DNA of 64,000 nt, taken from assembly GCA_963846585.1 (NCBI GenBank), contig CAWJWO010000018.1, positions 567,596-631,595 on the forward strand, given 5' to 3'. Of this stretch, positions 8,796 to 17,375 are shown piece by piece; the first letter of the stretch is position 1; the number at the start of each line of letters is the position of its first letter. The notes under the pieces are model-generated. The model ran no database searches. It was not told where the DNA came from and saw nothing but the letters and a program-made list of their open reading frames with translations. The translations under genes and the position numbers were made by a program. This DNA comes from JAAUTT01 sp963846585 (GTDB lineage Bacteria > Bacteroidota > Bacteroidia > Bacteroidales > JAAUTT01).

Positions 8796-9992
8796 TCATT
8801 CATCTTCCATATGTCTTTTCAACACCGATTTATAAAAATCATAAGTTTGCTTCCCCACTGCCGCCGGCCGGAACATTTTTAACGCCTGAAGCTTTGCATT
8901 GGAAGCAACATTGTAAATTTTATCATTATGGTTGTATAAATCTGCCAGTATTTCCACAAGCTCATCACTATCGTTTTTAGTAAAAAGGAAACCTGAAACT
9001 TTATCTGTTACCATTTCCGGTATCCCTCCTGTATTGGTTGCTACTACTACCCTTTCCGCAGCCATGGCTTCGGCAATACTAATCGGAAGACATTCCTGCA
9101 ATGAAGGTAATAAAAATACGGCACAATCTTCTATAAGTTGCTTTACTTTAATCTGACTAACCCATCCATGCATTATAACCTGATTTTCCAAACCGTTTTC
9201 ATCAATAAATTGTTTTATATTCCTGTAGTAACCAGGTTCTTTTGTTCCACCTACAATATCCAATGAATAATTAATTCCTTTGGCACGGAGTTTTATCATG
9301 GCATCCAGTAAAATATGTACTCCTTTCAATTTATTTACCAGGCCCACAAATACAATTTTTGTAAGCGAAGAAGGAGGTTTAGTATTAAAAAACTCTTCAT
9401 TTACAGGGTTATAAATAATTTCTGAAAAGATTTTCGAATTTTTTTTCTGAAAAGATTCCAGGATACAGCGGTTATAGTAGGAAATAGAAATATACTGATC
9501 GTACCGTCGTAGCAAAAACTTATCATACAGCCATTTGATCCTAAATTTAAGCCTTATGATGTAACTTGTCTTATATTTACTTTCTTCCCCCATTATACCA
9601 TGCTGGGTAATTATAACTTTTCGCTTGTCCAGGCCCTGCAGCATAAGCAATATGGGCCCTGTTCCCTGTAAATGGATCAAATCAGGCTGCAGGTTTTTTA
9701 CAAATTGAGAAATTTTTCTTCTGCCAAACCAAAGAAATTCAACTATTTTTAGTATCCTGAAAGTATAAGGCCTGTAATGAATAGTGCATCCTTCACGGAT
9801 AACAATATCTTCAGGTTTATCAATATTAGGCCGTATACTAATAACGTGAATATCGACGGGCAAATCTTTTAACCCGCTTATAAGATTTATGGTTGCAGCC
9901 TCAAGCCCACCCTGAATATTGGCCAGGTTACGGGGGGTATCAGCAATCATTAATATTTTCAATTTCCCTGACATCAGTTTCTGTCTTCTCAA
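8796..9992 (-). CDS. GT4 family glycosyltransferase (paralogue of 18660-19835)
   Basis: The 398-aa protein shows ILMIADTPRNLANIQGGLEAATINL at its N-terminus, quoted here as the acceptor-side glycine loop at residues 14-38. It continues with KIVFVGLVNKLKGVHILLDA, an IVGGTKEP strand end and PSLQECLPISIAEAMAAERVV with the E-x7-E motif. ATG codons at residues 1 and 7 are both possible starts. It is a clear paralogue of 18660-19835. In both cases the gene is paired, in convergent orientation, with a member of the 367-aa GT4 family, indicating an ancient duplication of the pair. The 3' end abuts a repeat array. Confidence 0.88.
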   Translation of the reverse strand: MRRQKLMSGKLKILMIADTPRNLANIQGGLEAATINLISGLKDLPVDIHVISIRPNIDKPEDIVIREGCTIHYRPYTFRILKIVEFLWFGRRKISQFVKNLQPDLIHLQGTGPILLMLQGLDKRKVIITQHGIMGEESKYKTSYIIRLKFRIKWLYDKFLLRRYDQYISISYYNRCILESFQKKNSKIFSEIIYNPVNEEFFNTKPPSSLTKIVFVGLVNKLKGVHILLDAMIKLRAKGINYSLDIVGGTKEPGYYRNIKQFIDENGLENQVIMHGWVSQIKVKQLIEDCAVFLLPSLQECLPISIAEAMAAERVVVATNTGGIPEMVTDKVSGFLFTKNDSDELVEILADLYNHNDKIYNVASNAKLQALKMFRPAAVGKQTYDFYKSVLKRHMEDE

Positions 9993-10174
9993 TTTTTAAA
10001 AGCAATTTAATAAAAATGTCTCACAAATGTACAATAACTATGTTTTTGTAAAATCTTAATCTTATAATATTAATTGATCATTAATTAATAACATATGTTG
10101 ATGGAATTTTTAGTCCCCTATTTTTTATTGACAAAAGTATTTATCAAATTTGTTTTTAACTTAAAAAGTTAATT

Positions 10175-11806
10175 ATGTTATTTTATGCTGTTATTTTAAA
10201 TAAACACTCTGTCCGTAAATGGCATGTTAATTCGCTTTTAAAGGTAATCAGGCAATTTCAGTCTTATCCGGCTGTATGTTACATAGCCGGTGAAAAAAAA
10301 GAAATAAAATACAACTATATTCTTGATTTTTATTTTAAAATTTTTACAAGAAATAAAAAGATAAGTTATAAAACTTTATATTCAATATTTGAAAAGACAC
10401 CAACCAAAATAATAAACTTTCTGTTGCCTGCAAATCAAATACATATTTCACAATTAGAAATGGATGCCAATGCCGGCCCTTTTGATTTTATTATTGATTT
10501 TACTTCATGCCCGTTAGTTGGAAATCCTGAATCTGTTAGTAAACAAGGCATTTGGAAGTTTTCGTTTACTGACAATAATACCATTACTAATTTTCCTGTG
10601 GCTTTTGATGAAATATTAAATGAAAAGAAGATTGTTAATGGCCTTATTGTTGCCATGAAAAATGAAAATGATTATTTACTCCTGAGAGAATTTTGTATAG
10701 GTTCTGTTATTTTCTCATATCGCAAAACACTTAATATGATGTTGCTCCAGGCAGAAGATATGCTGATTCAAACTATCTACGATATTATAAATAAAATTCA
10801 TAGCACACAAGTAGTTGAAATAAATTATGCCGGTCGTAAAAATCCGGGTTATTTTATGATAACAGCTTTAATACTTAAACAGGTTAAAGGGTTTTTTAAT
10901 TTTCTATGGTTTCGTGGCTGTTTTGTTGATAATTGGAATATTGGATATGTAAATAAACCTGTAGGAACTTTTCTTGATAAAAATGAAACTTTTAAGGTTA
11001 ACTGGATCGAAAACACTAAAAAAAATAAATTTATAGCTGACCCTTTTGGCGTATCCAAAGATGAAACAATTCAGCTATTTTACGAAGAACTCGATTATAA
11101 TAAAGGAGTTGGATATATAAACACTGCCAGGCTTGAGGGCAACCGTCTGGTTAATGAAAATTTAATCCTCAAAAAGCCATATCACTTATCGTACCCGTAT
11201 ATTTTTTCGGATAACGGATCAGTTTATTGCGTGCCTGAAACAAACGAAGCCAACGAAGTATCGTTATATAAATTTAATGATTTCCCATCCAATTGCATAA
11301 AAGTAAAAACATTGATTCCAAATTTCAGGGGTATTGATTCTACCGTGTTCTTCTATAATGGGTTATGGTGGTTGTTTACAACTAATAAAAGCAATATGCC
11401 ACAATCTATATTATATGCATTTTACGCCCCTTCCTTATACGACACATGGAAACCCCATGAAAATAACCCAATTAAAGTAGATATTCGTTCTTCAAGGGGC
11501 GCCGGCAGGCCATTTTACCAAAACGGTGATTTATACCGCCCTGCCCAGGATTATTCACAGGATATTGAAGGACGTATAAGGCTGCAAAAGATTATAAAAT
11601 TATCGCCAACCGGGTTTGAAGAGAAAGAAATCCGTATAATTGAACCTTTCAGGGGGACATTGTATCCTGACAAAACTCATACTTTATGTGGTATTGGAAA
11701 TATAACAATAGTTGACGGTTGCCAAAAAACTATTATTTTTAAAACCCCGGGAATTATTTGGTTTAAATTTAAAAGAGTTTTGTTATTTTTAATTAAAAAA
11801 TTATAA
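10175..11806 (+). CDS. Formyltransferase-like / GINT1-like beta-propeller fusion protein
   Basis: The C-terminal ~300 of 543 residues (from about 270) match the beta-propeller domain named after the plant glucosamine inositolphosphorylceramide transferase GINT1: FIADPFGV, YPYIFSDNGSVYCVPET, DSTVFFYNGLWWLFTT, RGAGRPFYQNGDLYRPAQD. The N-terminal ~230 residues have low similarity to the formyl/carbamoyl-transferase-like domain often fused to it (DFIIDFTSCP, GIWKFSFTD). The reaction is unknown; sugar-donor or glycan binding is a reasonable inference. It is divergently transcribed from the GT4 gene at 8796 and precedes the ACP gene by 247 bp. Confidence 0.7.
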   Translation: MLFYAVILNKHSVRKWHVNSLLKVIRQFQSYPAVCYIAGEKKEIKYNYILDFYFKIFTRNKKISYKTLYSIFEKTPTKIINFLLPANQIHISQLEMDANAGPFDFIIDFTSCPLVGNPESVSKQGIWKFSFTDNNTITNFPVAFDEILNEKKIVNGLIVAMKNENDYLLLREFCIGSVIFSYRKTLNMMLLQAEDMLIQTIYDIINKIHSTQVVEINYAGRKNPGYFMITALILKQVKGFFNFLWFRGCFVDNWNIGYVNKPVGTFLDKNETFKVNWIENTKKNKFIADPFGVSKDETIQLFYEELDYNKGVGYINTARLEGNRLVNENLILKKPYHLSYPYIFSDNGSVYCVPETNEANEVSLYKFNDFPSNCIKVKTLIPNFRGIDSTVFFYNGLWWLFTTNKSNMPQSILYAFYAPSLYDTWKPHENNPIKVDIRSSRGAGRPFYQNGDLYRPAQDYSQDIEGRIRLQKIIKLSPTGFEEKEIRIIEPFRGTLYPDKTHTLCGIGNITIVDGCQKTIIFKTPGIIWFKFKRVLLFLIKKL

Positions 11807-11941
11807 ATATAATTAATAAATAAGTAAATATCCAGGGTACAATTTTATTTACCTTGGTATTTTTTAACCTCTACCCTTAAAAAGGGGCCATAACAGACTT
11901 TAAAAGTTAATCCTTAATTAAAAGATTAGTTTATAAAATAG

Positions 11942-12012
11942 GTGTTTTATCAAAGAGTAATAACATATTGTCAAATTAATTAGTAATTATATTTTCATAA
12001 TTACGATATTTG
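11942..12012 (+). promoter_or_regulatory. Conserved promoter/leader element (copy 2)
   Basis: This is the second copy of the element at 6432-6501. TTG at 11968-11970 and TATTTTCA at 11990-11997 are separated by 19 nt, and the 15-bp block TAATTACGATATTTG at 11998-12012 is identical. It lies 41 bp upstream of the ACP start codon, so it probably drives the acp-asnB-nadE-ligase gene set. Confidence 0.65.
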
Positions 12013-12053
12013 GTGTATCATAAATAAAAAGTGAAATTTATAAATTTATTTGA

Positions 12054-12305
12054 ATGAAATCTTTTGAAGAAATAAAACATGAAATAAAAAGTTATGTGCT
12101 GTCAACAACCTTTGGAGACAAAAATAAGCTTAACGATGGTACAATGATTTTCAGCGAAGGCTATTACGACTCAATGGGTTTTGTTTCACTCATAGCCTAT
12201 CTTGAAGAAACATACAAAGTAAAAACCGCAGATGAGGACCTCATCGAGGAAAACTTTGAGTCTATTAATGCCATATCAAAATATATAGAACGGAAACTAA
12301 GTTAA
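12054..12305 (+). CDS. Acyl carrier protein
   Basis: The 83-aa acidic protein contains GYYDSMGFVSLI. Ser40 in the D-S-M motif is the expected phosphopantetheine attachment site, and the flanking helices (IAYLEETYKV, INAISKYIE) fit the four-helix ACP fold. It is not a housekeeping fatty-acid ACP by context: it precedes an amidotransferase, an NAD-synthetase-like gene and an AMP-forming ligase. The likely role, by inference, is to carry an acyl or amino-acyl group activated by the ligase at 15664 for glycan decoration. Confidence 0.85.
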   Translation: MKSFEEIKHEIKSYVLSTTFGDKNKLNDGTMIFSEGYYDSMGFVSLIAYLEETYKVKTADEDLIEENFESINAISKYIERKLS

Positions 12306-12415
12306 TAGTGCATAGTGCTCAGTGCATAGTGCATAGTGAATTAAACAACATAATTAATAAAGTATTTTTGAATACACTAAGCACTAAGCACTATGTACTA
12401 AGCACTTTATTAATA
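12302..12415. repeat. Large imperfect inverted repeat of AGTGCATAGTGC words
   Basis: The left arm (12302-12340) is built of GTGCATAGTGCTCAGTGC units and the right arm (12376-12415) of CACTAAGCACTAAGCAC units. The arms are reverse complements with few mismatches, so transcripts could form a long hairpin between the ACP and amidotransferase genes. The stop of the ACP gene touches the left arm. The same word recurs at 18.64, 19.85 and 20.1 kb. Confidence 0.8.
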
Positions 12416-12434
12416 TTGTCTTATAAACAAAAAA

Positions 12435-14441
12435 ATGTGCGGAGTAGCAGGTTTAGTAAAGGTTGGGAATAATTCACACATCAGCATTGATTTGCTCACA
12501 AGGATGCTGTCTTCAATAAGGCACAGGGGCCCTGATGAAAGCGGATTCTTCATTGATGATGTTGCTGCAATTGGTAATGTAAGGCTTAGTATTATTGACC
12601 TTGCTACCGGCCAACAACCCATGTGCAACCACAATGAAGATAAATGGATAGTTTTTAACGGGGAAATATTTAACTACATTGAACTCAAACAGGAACTTAT
12701 ATCTCTTGGCCATCATTTTAGCACCACCAGCGATACTGAGGTTTTGCTTCACCTTTACGAACAATTTGGTGCAGGATGTTTGTCAAAGCTAAACGGGCAA
12801 TTTGTATTTGCAGTTTGGGATACAAAACAAAGGTCGTTGTTTATAGCCAGGGACAGGGTCGGAATTCGTCCATTATTTTACACTTTTGCCGGGGGAGATT
12901 TTATTTTTGCTTCGGAAATTAAGGCAATCCTGGAACATCCTGCAGTTTCGCCACATCTTAACGCAAAGGCCATTTCACAACAATTTACCTTATGGACTCC
13001 TTTGCCTGGCTACAGCCTGTTTGAAAACATTCATGAACTTGAACCTGGTAATTACCTTACACTTATAAATGGTAAAACAGAAATAAAAAAATACTGGGAA
13101 CTTTCTTTTGCTACTGATGGAGAATATAACACCTCTTCATTTGAAGATGCGGTTGACGGTTTTCGATCGTTATTGCTCGATTCGGTAAAATTAAGGTTGC
13201 GCTCGGATGTACCTGTTGCGGCATACCTAAGCGGGGGACTTGATTCGAGTATAACCACCTCGATGATAAAACAGGTTTCACCTCAGCACCTGCAAACCTT
13301 TTCAATAGGTTTTGCCGATGCTGACTACGACGAAACCCAATATCAGGAAGAAGTTTCTGCTTACCTTAATACACAACATGTTAGTTTTAAATGTACTTCA
13401 AAAGATGTTGCCGATGTTTTCCCGGAAGTTGTATGGCATTGCGAAGCTCCGCTTTTTCGTACCGCCCCGGCCCCGATGTTTTTACTTTCCGGAAAAGTCA
13501 GGGAAAATAATATAAAAGTTGTTATGACCGGTGAAGGCGCTGATGAAATACTGGCAGGTTACGATGTTTTTAAAGAAGCTGCTATTCGTTATTTTTGGGC
13601 AAAATATCCAAACTCAAAATATCGCCCCCTGCTGCTTAAAAAGCTTTACCCATACATTCCGCAAATAAGCAATATGAATTCCCAGATGTTGAAATTTATT
13701 TTCGGATACAAGCTTGCCGATACACAAAATCCATTCTACGCCTTTTTACTGCGTTGGAACAACGGAACACTGCTTTGGAAATATTTCTCAAAGGATATTC
13801 AATCACAATTAAATGATTACAACCCTGTTAACGAGTTGGAGTCAATTCTTCCCACAGCCTTTAACTCCTATGATACGCTCTCCAAAGCTCAGTGGGTAGA
13901 AGCTAAACTTCTTATGTCAAATTACCTGCTATCATCTCAGGGGGACAGGATGGGCATGGCCAACTCCATAGAAGGCCGCTATCCATTCCTCGATTACCGT
14001 GTAATTGAATATGCATGCAAAATCCCTCCTTATTTTAAAATGAAAGGATTAAATGAGAAATACCTGTTAAAGAAAATGATGGCAGGACGTTTGCCTCAAA
14101 GTGTGGTTAAACGCAATAAACAAGCATACCGTGCTCCTATTGCCTCTGCATTTTTTGCCGTTAACAGGCCGGGATATGTAACCGAATACCTTGATAACAA
14201 AAAACTTTCTCTTTTCAATATTTTTAACCCAACTATGGTTGACCTTTTAGTCGGAAAACTCAAAACCGGCAAAAACATTTCGGAAAATGATACAATGGCC
14301 CTTACAGCTATACTGTCATCCCAGTTGTTTTATGCAATGTATATTGATAAAAGTTTTAGGCCGGTGAACTTTAGTACGCTCATTAATCCGGTGGTGGTTG
14401 ATAGAAGAGGACAGAAGGCAGAGGACAGAGGACAGAAGTGA
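12435..14441 (+). CDS. asnB: Asparagine synthase-type amidotransferase (second copy)
   Basis: The 668-aa protein begins MCGVAG, giving the glutaminase cysteine, followed by RHRGPDE and FNGEIFN. Near residue 264 is SGGLDSSI, the ATP pyrophosphate loop, then TGEGADEIL and GDRMGM. It is clearly diverged from the asnB at 498-2372. By context with ACP, NAD-synthetase-like and ligase genes it probably amidates a glycan precursor rather than aspartate. The last ~13 residues (DRRGQKAEDRGQK) are encoded by an AGAGGACAGA-type tandem repeat, so the C-terminal tail is repeat-derived. Confidence 0.92.
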   Translation: MCGVAGLVKVGNNSHISIDLLTRMLSSIRHRGPDESGFFIDDVAAIGNVRLSIIDLATGQQPMCNHNEDKWIVFNGEIFNYIELKQELISLGHHFSTTSDTEVLLHLYEQFGAGCLSKLNGQFVFAVWDTKQRSLFIARDRVGIRPLFYTFAGGDFIFASEIKAILEHPAVSPHLNAKAISQQFTLWTPLPGYSLFENIHELEPGNYLTLINGKTEIKKYWELSFATDGEYNTSSFEDAVDGFRSLLLDSVKLRLRSDVPVAAYLSGGLDSSITTSMIKQVSPQHLQTFSIGFADADYDETQYQEEVSAYLNTQHVSFKCTSKDVADVFPEVVWHCEAPLFRTAPAPMFLLSGKVRENNIKVVMTGEGADEILAGYDVFKEAAIRYFWAKYPNSKYRPLLLKKLYPYIPQISNMNSQMLKFIFGYKLADTQNPFYAFLLRWNNGTLLWKYFSKDIQSQLNDYNPVNELESILPTAFNSYDTLSKAQWVEAKLLMSNYLLSSQGDRMGMANSIEGRYPFLDYRVIEYACKIPPYFKMKGLNEKYLLKKMMAGRLPQSVVKRNKQAYRAPIASAFFAVNRPGYVTEYLDNKKLSLFNIFNPTMVDLLVGKLKTGKNISENDTMALTAILSSQLFYAMYIDKSFRPVNFSTLINPVVVDRRGQKAEDRGQK

Positions 14442-14523
14442 TGAGGTGATGAGGTGATTAACTAATGTAAACCTTATAAACCTTATAAACATATAAACGA
14501 ATAAACTTAAATACCGTACAAAA
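14400..14523. repeat. Low-complexity arrays entering the end of asnB
   Basis: AGAGGACAGAAGGCAGAGGACAG units (14403-14438) form the end of the amidotransferase gene. They are followed by GATGAGGTGATGAGGTG and CCTTATAAACCTTATAAAC units. These are inverted-orientation copies of the words at 8640-8790. Confidence 0.85.
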
Positions 14524-15495
14524 ATGAAATTTTCAAAGGACATATTAAAAATTGCGAACTTACCGGCATTGTGTGAAAAACTACAAAATGAAATTAAAGA
14601 ACATATTTATACTACTCTTCGTCGTCGTGGCGGAGTAATCGGAATAAGCGGCGGAATTGATTCCTCTGTTTCAATGGCATTAACGGCCAGGGCTATCGGG
14701 CCTGACAAAGTTCTTGGCATTCTTTTGCCTGAAAAAGATTCCAGCGCTGATAGTGCGAGGTTAGCCCATATGCTGGCCGATAAATTCGGAGTAAAAACTA
14801 TTACTGAAGATATTACAGGCGCACTTGAAGGTTTTGGATGCTACCGGCGTCGTGACGAAGCTGTTACAAGAGTTTTCCCTCAATATAACCCTAAAACCTT
14901 CAAAATGAAAATCGGAGTGCGGCAAAGCGGCTTAAACACCGGGTTACCTCCGGTTTTCCACCTTACTATTGTTAACCCTGACGGAACTGAAGAAAGTAAA
15001 ATTTTACCGGTAGCTGAATATGCCCAGATTGTTGCTGCTTCAAATTTTAAACAGCGTTCACGTATGTCAATGTTATACTATCATGCCGAACGTTTGCATT
15101 ATGCCGTGGTTGGTACTCCTAATAAACATGAAGTTGAACAGGGATTTTTTGTCAAACATGGCGACGGAGGAGCTGACTTAATGCCAATAGGCCAGCTTTA
15201 TAAAACTCAGGTATATCAGTTAGCGGAATACCTTGGCGTTCCAAAGGAAATTATTGAACGTACGCCCACAACTGATACATACACTGCTGAACAAACCCAG
15301 GAAGAATTTTTCTATCAGATTCCTTTTAATCAAATGGACCTTCTTTGGTACGGCTTTGAAAACAAGGTACCTGCAAATGAGATAGCTCCTGTAATGGGAA
15401 TGACTGAAGAAGCAGTTAAAAAAACATTTGAAAATTTTGTCCGTAAACAAAAGACTACAGATTATTTGCGAAGGGCAGCCATTCACTTTAAATAG
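14524..15495 (+). CDS. nadE: NAD(+) synthetase-like ATP-dependent amidase/ligase
   Basis: The 323-aa protein has the PP-loop GISGGIDSSVS (residues ~41-51) and the NadE-type segments YAVVGTPNKHEVEQGFFVKHGDGGADLMP and LYKTQVYQLAEYLGVP, which form the ATP and deamido-NAD sites in ammonia-dependent NAD synthetases. No glutaminase domain is present. It lies between an amidotransferase and an AMP-forming ligase, so it may be a locus-specific paralogue that ligates ammonia to another adenylated acid. Genuine NAD synthesis cannot be excluded. A repeat array begins directly after its stop. Confidence 0.85.
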   Translation: MKFSKDILKIANLPALCEKLQNEIKEHIYTTLRRRGGVIGISGGIDSSVSMALTARAIGPDKVLGILLPEKDSSADSARLAHMLADKFGVKTITEDITGALEGFGCYRRRDEAVTRVFPQYNPKTFKMKIGVRQSGLNTGLPPVFHLTIVNPDGTEESKILPVAEYAQIVAASNFKQRSRMSMLYYHAERLHYAVVGTPNKHEVEQGFFVKHGDGGADLMPIGQLYKTQVYQLAEYLGVPKEIIERTPTTDTYTAEQTQEEFFYQIPFNQMDLLWYGFENKVPANEIAPVMGMTEEAVKKTFENFVRKQKTTDYLRRAAIHFK

Positions 15496-15615
15496 TGGCC
15501 AGGGGTTAGGGACCAGGGGCCAGGGATTTGGGAAAAGGGAATAGGGATATAAGTCTTAAAAGTCGTAATAATTCTTACACCAGCCCCTAGCCCCTAGCCC
15601 CTATCCCCCACTAGC
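15496..15615. repeat. Inverted low-complexity arrays (CCAGGGGTTAGGG / CCCCTAGCCCC)
   Basis: Left words such as GGCCAGGGGTTAGGGACCAGG (15495-15550) and right words such as CAGCCCCTAGCCCCTAGCC (15578-15612) are in opposite orientation, so a hairpin is possible. The same word forms the end of the SGNH-like gene at 5634. Confidence 0.8.
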
Positions 15616-15663
15616 TTCAGGAATTAAACTACTATAAAAAGTAATTCAACATATCTATAATTT

Positions 15664-17118
15664 ATGAACTTCGTTGATTACCTGTTTTCCGATACAAGTA
15701 CACTTGATAAACCGTTTCTTCTGGGGACAAAGGAGTCAATTGCCTATCCGCAACTTTACGCACAAATTGTTTCCTTGGCGGCAGGTATCAGGAAAGAAGT
15801 CGGAACAGGGCAAAATATCATCCTTGTAAGCAATAATAATTTATTCTTTATAATGGCTTACCTTGGTATCCTGAAATCAGGCAATGTAGTTGTTCCTCTA
15901 AATCCTGCAACTGAACCCGGGAATTTAAGCTATATTATTAAACAATGCGGATCAAAAACTGCTTTTATAAGTAATGGTACTCCAATTGTTTCTGATGAAT
16001 TACATGTTGTATTCAACGAAACAGGAATGAAGGAATTGATTAATTCGCGCGAATCCTTCATTGAACAGGGATCGTCCGACGTCGATAGCATGGCTGAAAT
16101 CATTTATACTTCGGGTTCCACCGGAGTGCCAAAAGGTGTGATAATTAGTCATAAGAACCTTACAGCCAACACATCATCCATTATTCAATACCTTAAGCTC
16201 ACCAGCAATGATACTATGCTGATTGTATTGCCTTTTTATTATTGCTATGGATTATCGCTGCTTCACACACATTTAAAGGTTGGCGGATCAATTGCATTAA
16301 ATAATTCATTTATATTTATAGGTGGTATACTTCGCGATTTAAACCTATACCGGTGCACGGGTTTCGCCGGTGTACCAAGCCATTACCAGATACTGTTGCG
16401 TAAATCAAAATCATTTATCACTACTTCCTTCCCGTATTTGCGTTATGTTACCCAGGCCGGTGGAAAGCTGCCAACCTTGTTTATACACGAATTTATAAAA
16501 GCCCTGCCTGCAGTGAAATTTTTTGTTATGTATGGTCAGACAGAAGCTACAGCAAGATTGTCATACCTGCCGCCTGATGTAATAAAAGAAAAATCAGGGT
16601 CAATCGGTAAAGGTATTCCAGGTGTAACATTAAAAGTTGTGAACGAAAACGGCAAAGAAATTAAAACCGGCGAACAGGGCGAAATTATAGCCCGCGGCGA
16701 CAATATCATGAAAGGTTATTTTAAAGATAAATCACTAACTGACATAACTATCCGCGATGGCTGGTTATATACCGGCGACATAGCAACCATTGATGATGAC
16801 GGTTATATTTTTATAGTTTCCCGTAAAAAGGAAATTATCAAGGTTGGGGGAAAACGGGTTAGCCCAAAAGAAATTGAAGAAGTTATACTTATGTTGCCGG
16901 AAGTTATTGACTGTACAATCTCTTCCATTGAAGACCCCCTTTTAGGCGAAGCAATAGTTGCTACTCTGGTACTCAACGATGAAGGGAAAAATACAATTAA
17001 TGCTGACAAGGTACTGGAACATTGCCATAAACATCTTTCAGCACACAAGATTCCCTCTCATATCACCTTTGAAAACAACATACATGTTAATGCGGCGGGG
17101 AAGAAAATAAAAAAATAA
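15664..17118 (+). CDS. AMP-dependent acyl/amino-acyl synthetase (ANL superfamily)
   Basis: The 484-aa protein has the adenylate-forming motifs IIYTSGSTGVPKG (about residue 147), YGQTEAT (about 291), YTGDIA (about 369) and a C-terminal GKKIKK carrying the likely catalytic lysine. Such enzymes activate a carboxylate with ATP and load it on CoA or a carrier protein. The free-standing ACP at 12054 is the obvious partner, and the preceding amidotransferase and NAD-synthetase-like genes suggest a dedicated pathway for a glycan-linked acyl or amide group. The substrate cannot be predicted. The C-terminal subdomain is complete though the tail is short. Confidence 0.87.
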   Translation: MNFVDYLFSDTSTLDKPFLLGTKESIAYPQLYAQIVSLAAGIRKEVGTGQNIILVSNNNLFFIMAYLGILKSGNVVVPLNPATEPGNLSYIIKQCGSKTAFISNGTPIVSDELHVVFNETGMKELINSRESFIEQGSSDVDSMAEIIYTSGSTGVPKGVIISHKNLTANTSSIIQYLKLTSNDTMLIVLPFYYCYGLSLLHTHLKVGGSIALNNSFIFIGGILRDLNLYRCTGFAGVPSHYQILLRKSKSFITTSFPYLRYVTQAGGKLPTLFIHEFIKALPAVKFFVMYGQTEATARLSYLPPDVIKEKSGSIGKGIPGVTLKVVNENGKEIKTGEQGEIIARGDNIMKGYFKDKSLTDITIRDGWLYTGDIATIDDDGYIFIVSRKKEIIKVGGKRVSPKEIEEVILMLPEVIDCTISSIEDPLLGEAIVATLVLNDEGKNTINADKVLEHCHKHLSAHKIPSHITFENNIHVNAAGKKIKK

Positions 17119-17375
17119 TTTGAAAATTTGACCCTTCGACTACGCTCAGGGCAAGAAATGTGGTAATTTGAAAATGATGACTAATGACGGATGAAAGATG
17201 AAAGATGAAAGATTTGTTTATACATTTAAATGTATATATGTTTATAATAATCCGTATAAACGCATTAACTTGCAACAAACAACTAAAGTCATGGCTCAGT
17301 TTTTCAACCTGCAACCTGCAACCTGCAACTTACGGCTTACGACTTACGACTTATGACTATATCATTGCATTAAAA
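17119..17375. repeat. Intergenic mosaic of short repeats
   Basis: It contains CCCTTCGACTACGCTCAGGG at 17132-17151, a palindromic element that recurs in this window. GATGAAAGATGAAAGATG units and CCTGCAACCTGCAACCTGC / TTACGACTTACGACTT words follow. An open frame that runs from 17205 into the next gene crosses only repeats, so the GT start is placed at 17376. Confidence 0.8.

Noticed and set aside
8612..8980. Plus-strand reading frames across 8612-8980
   Set aside because: They are formed by the TCTGTCC and GTTTATAAG arrays and the reverse of a glycosyltransferase gene.
17205..17375. 57-residue N-terminal extension of the GT4 gene
   Set aside because: The extension is encoded by tandem words, and the paralogue at 6536 starts exactly at the position equivalent to 17376.
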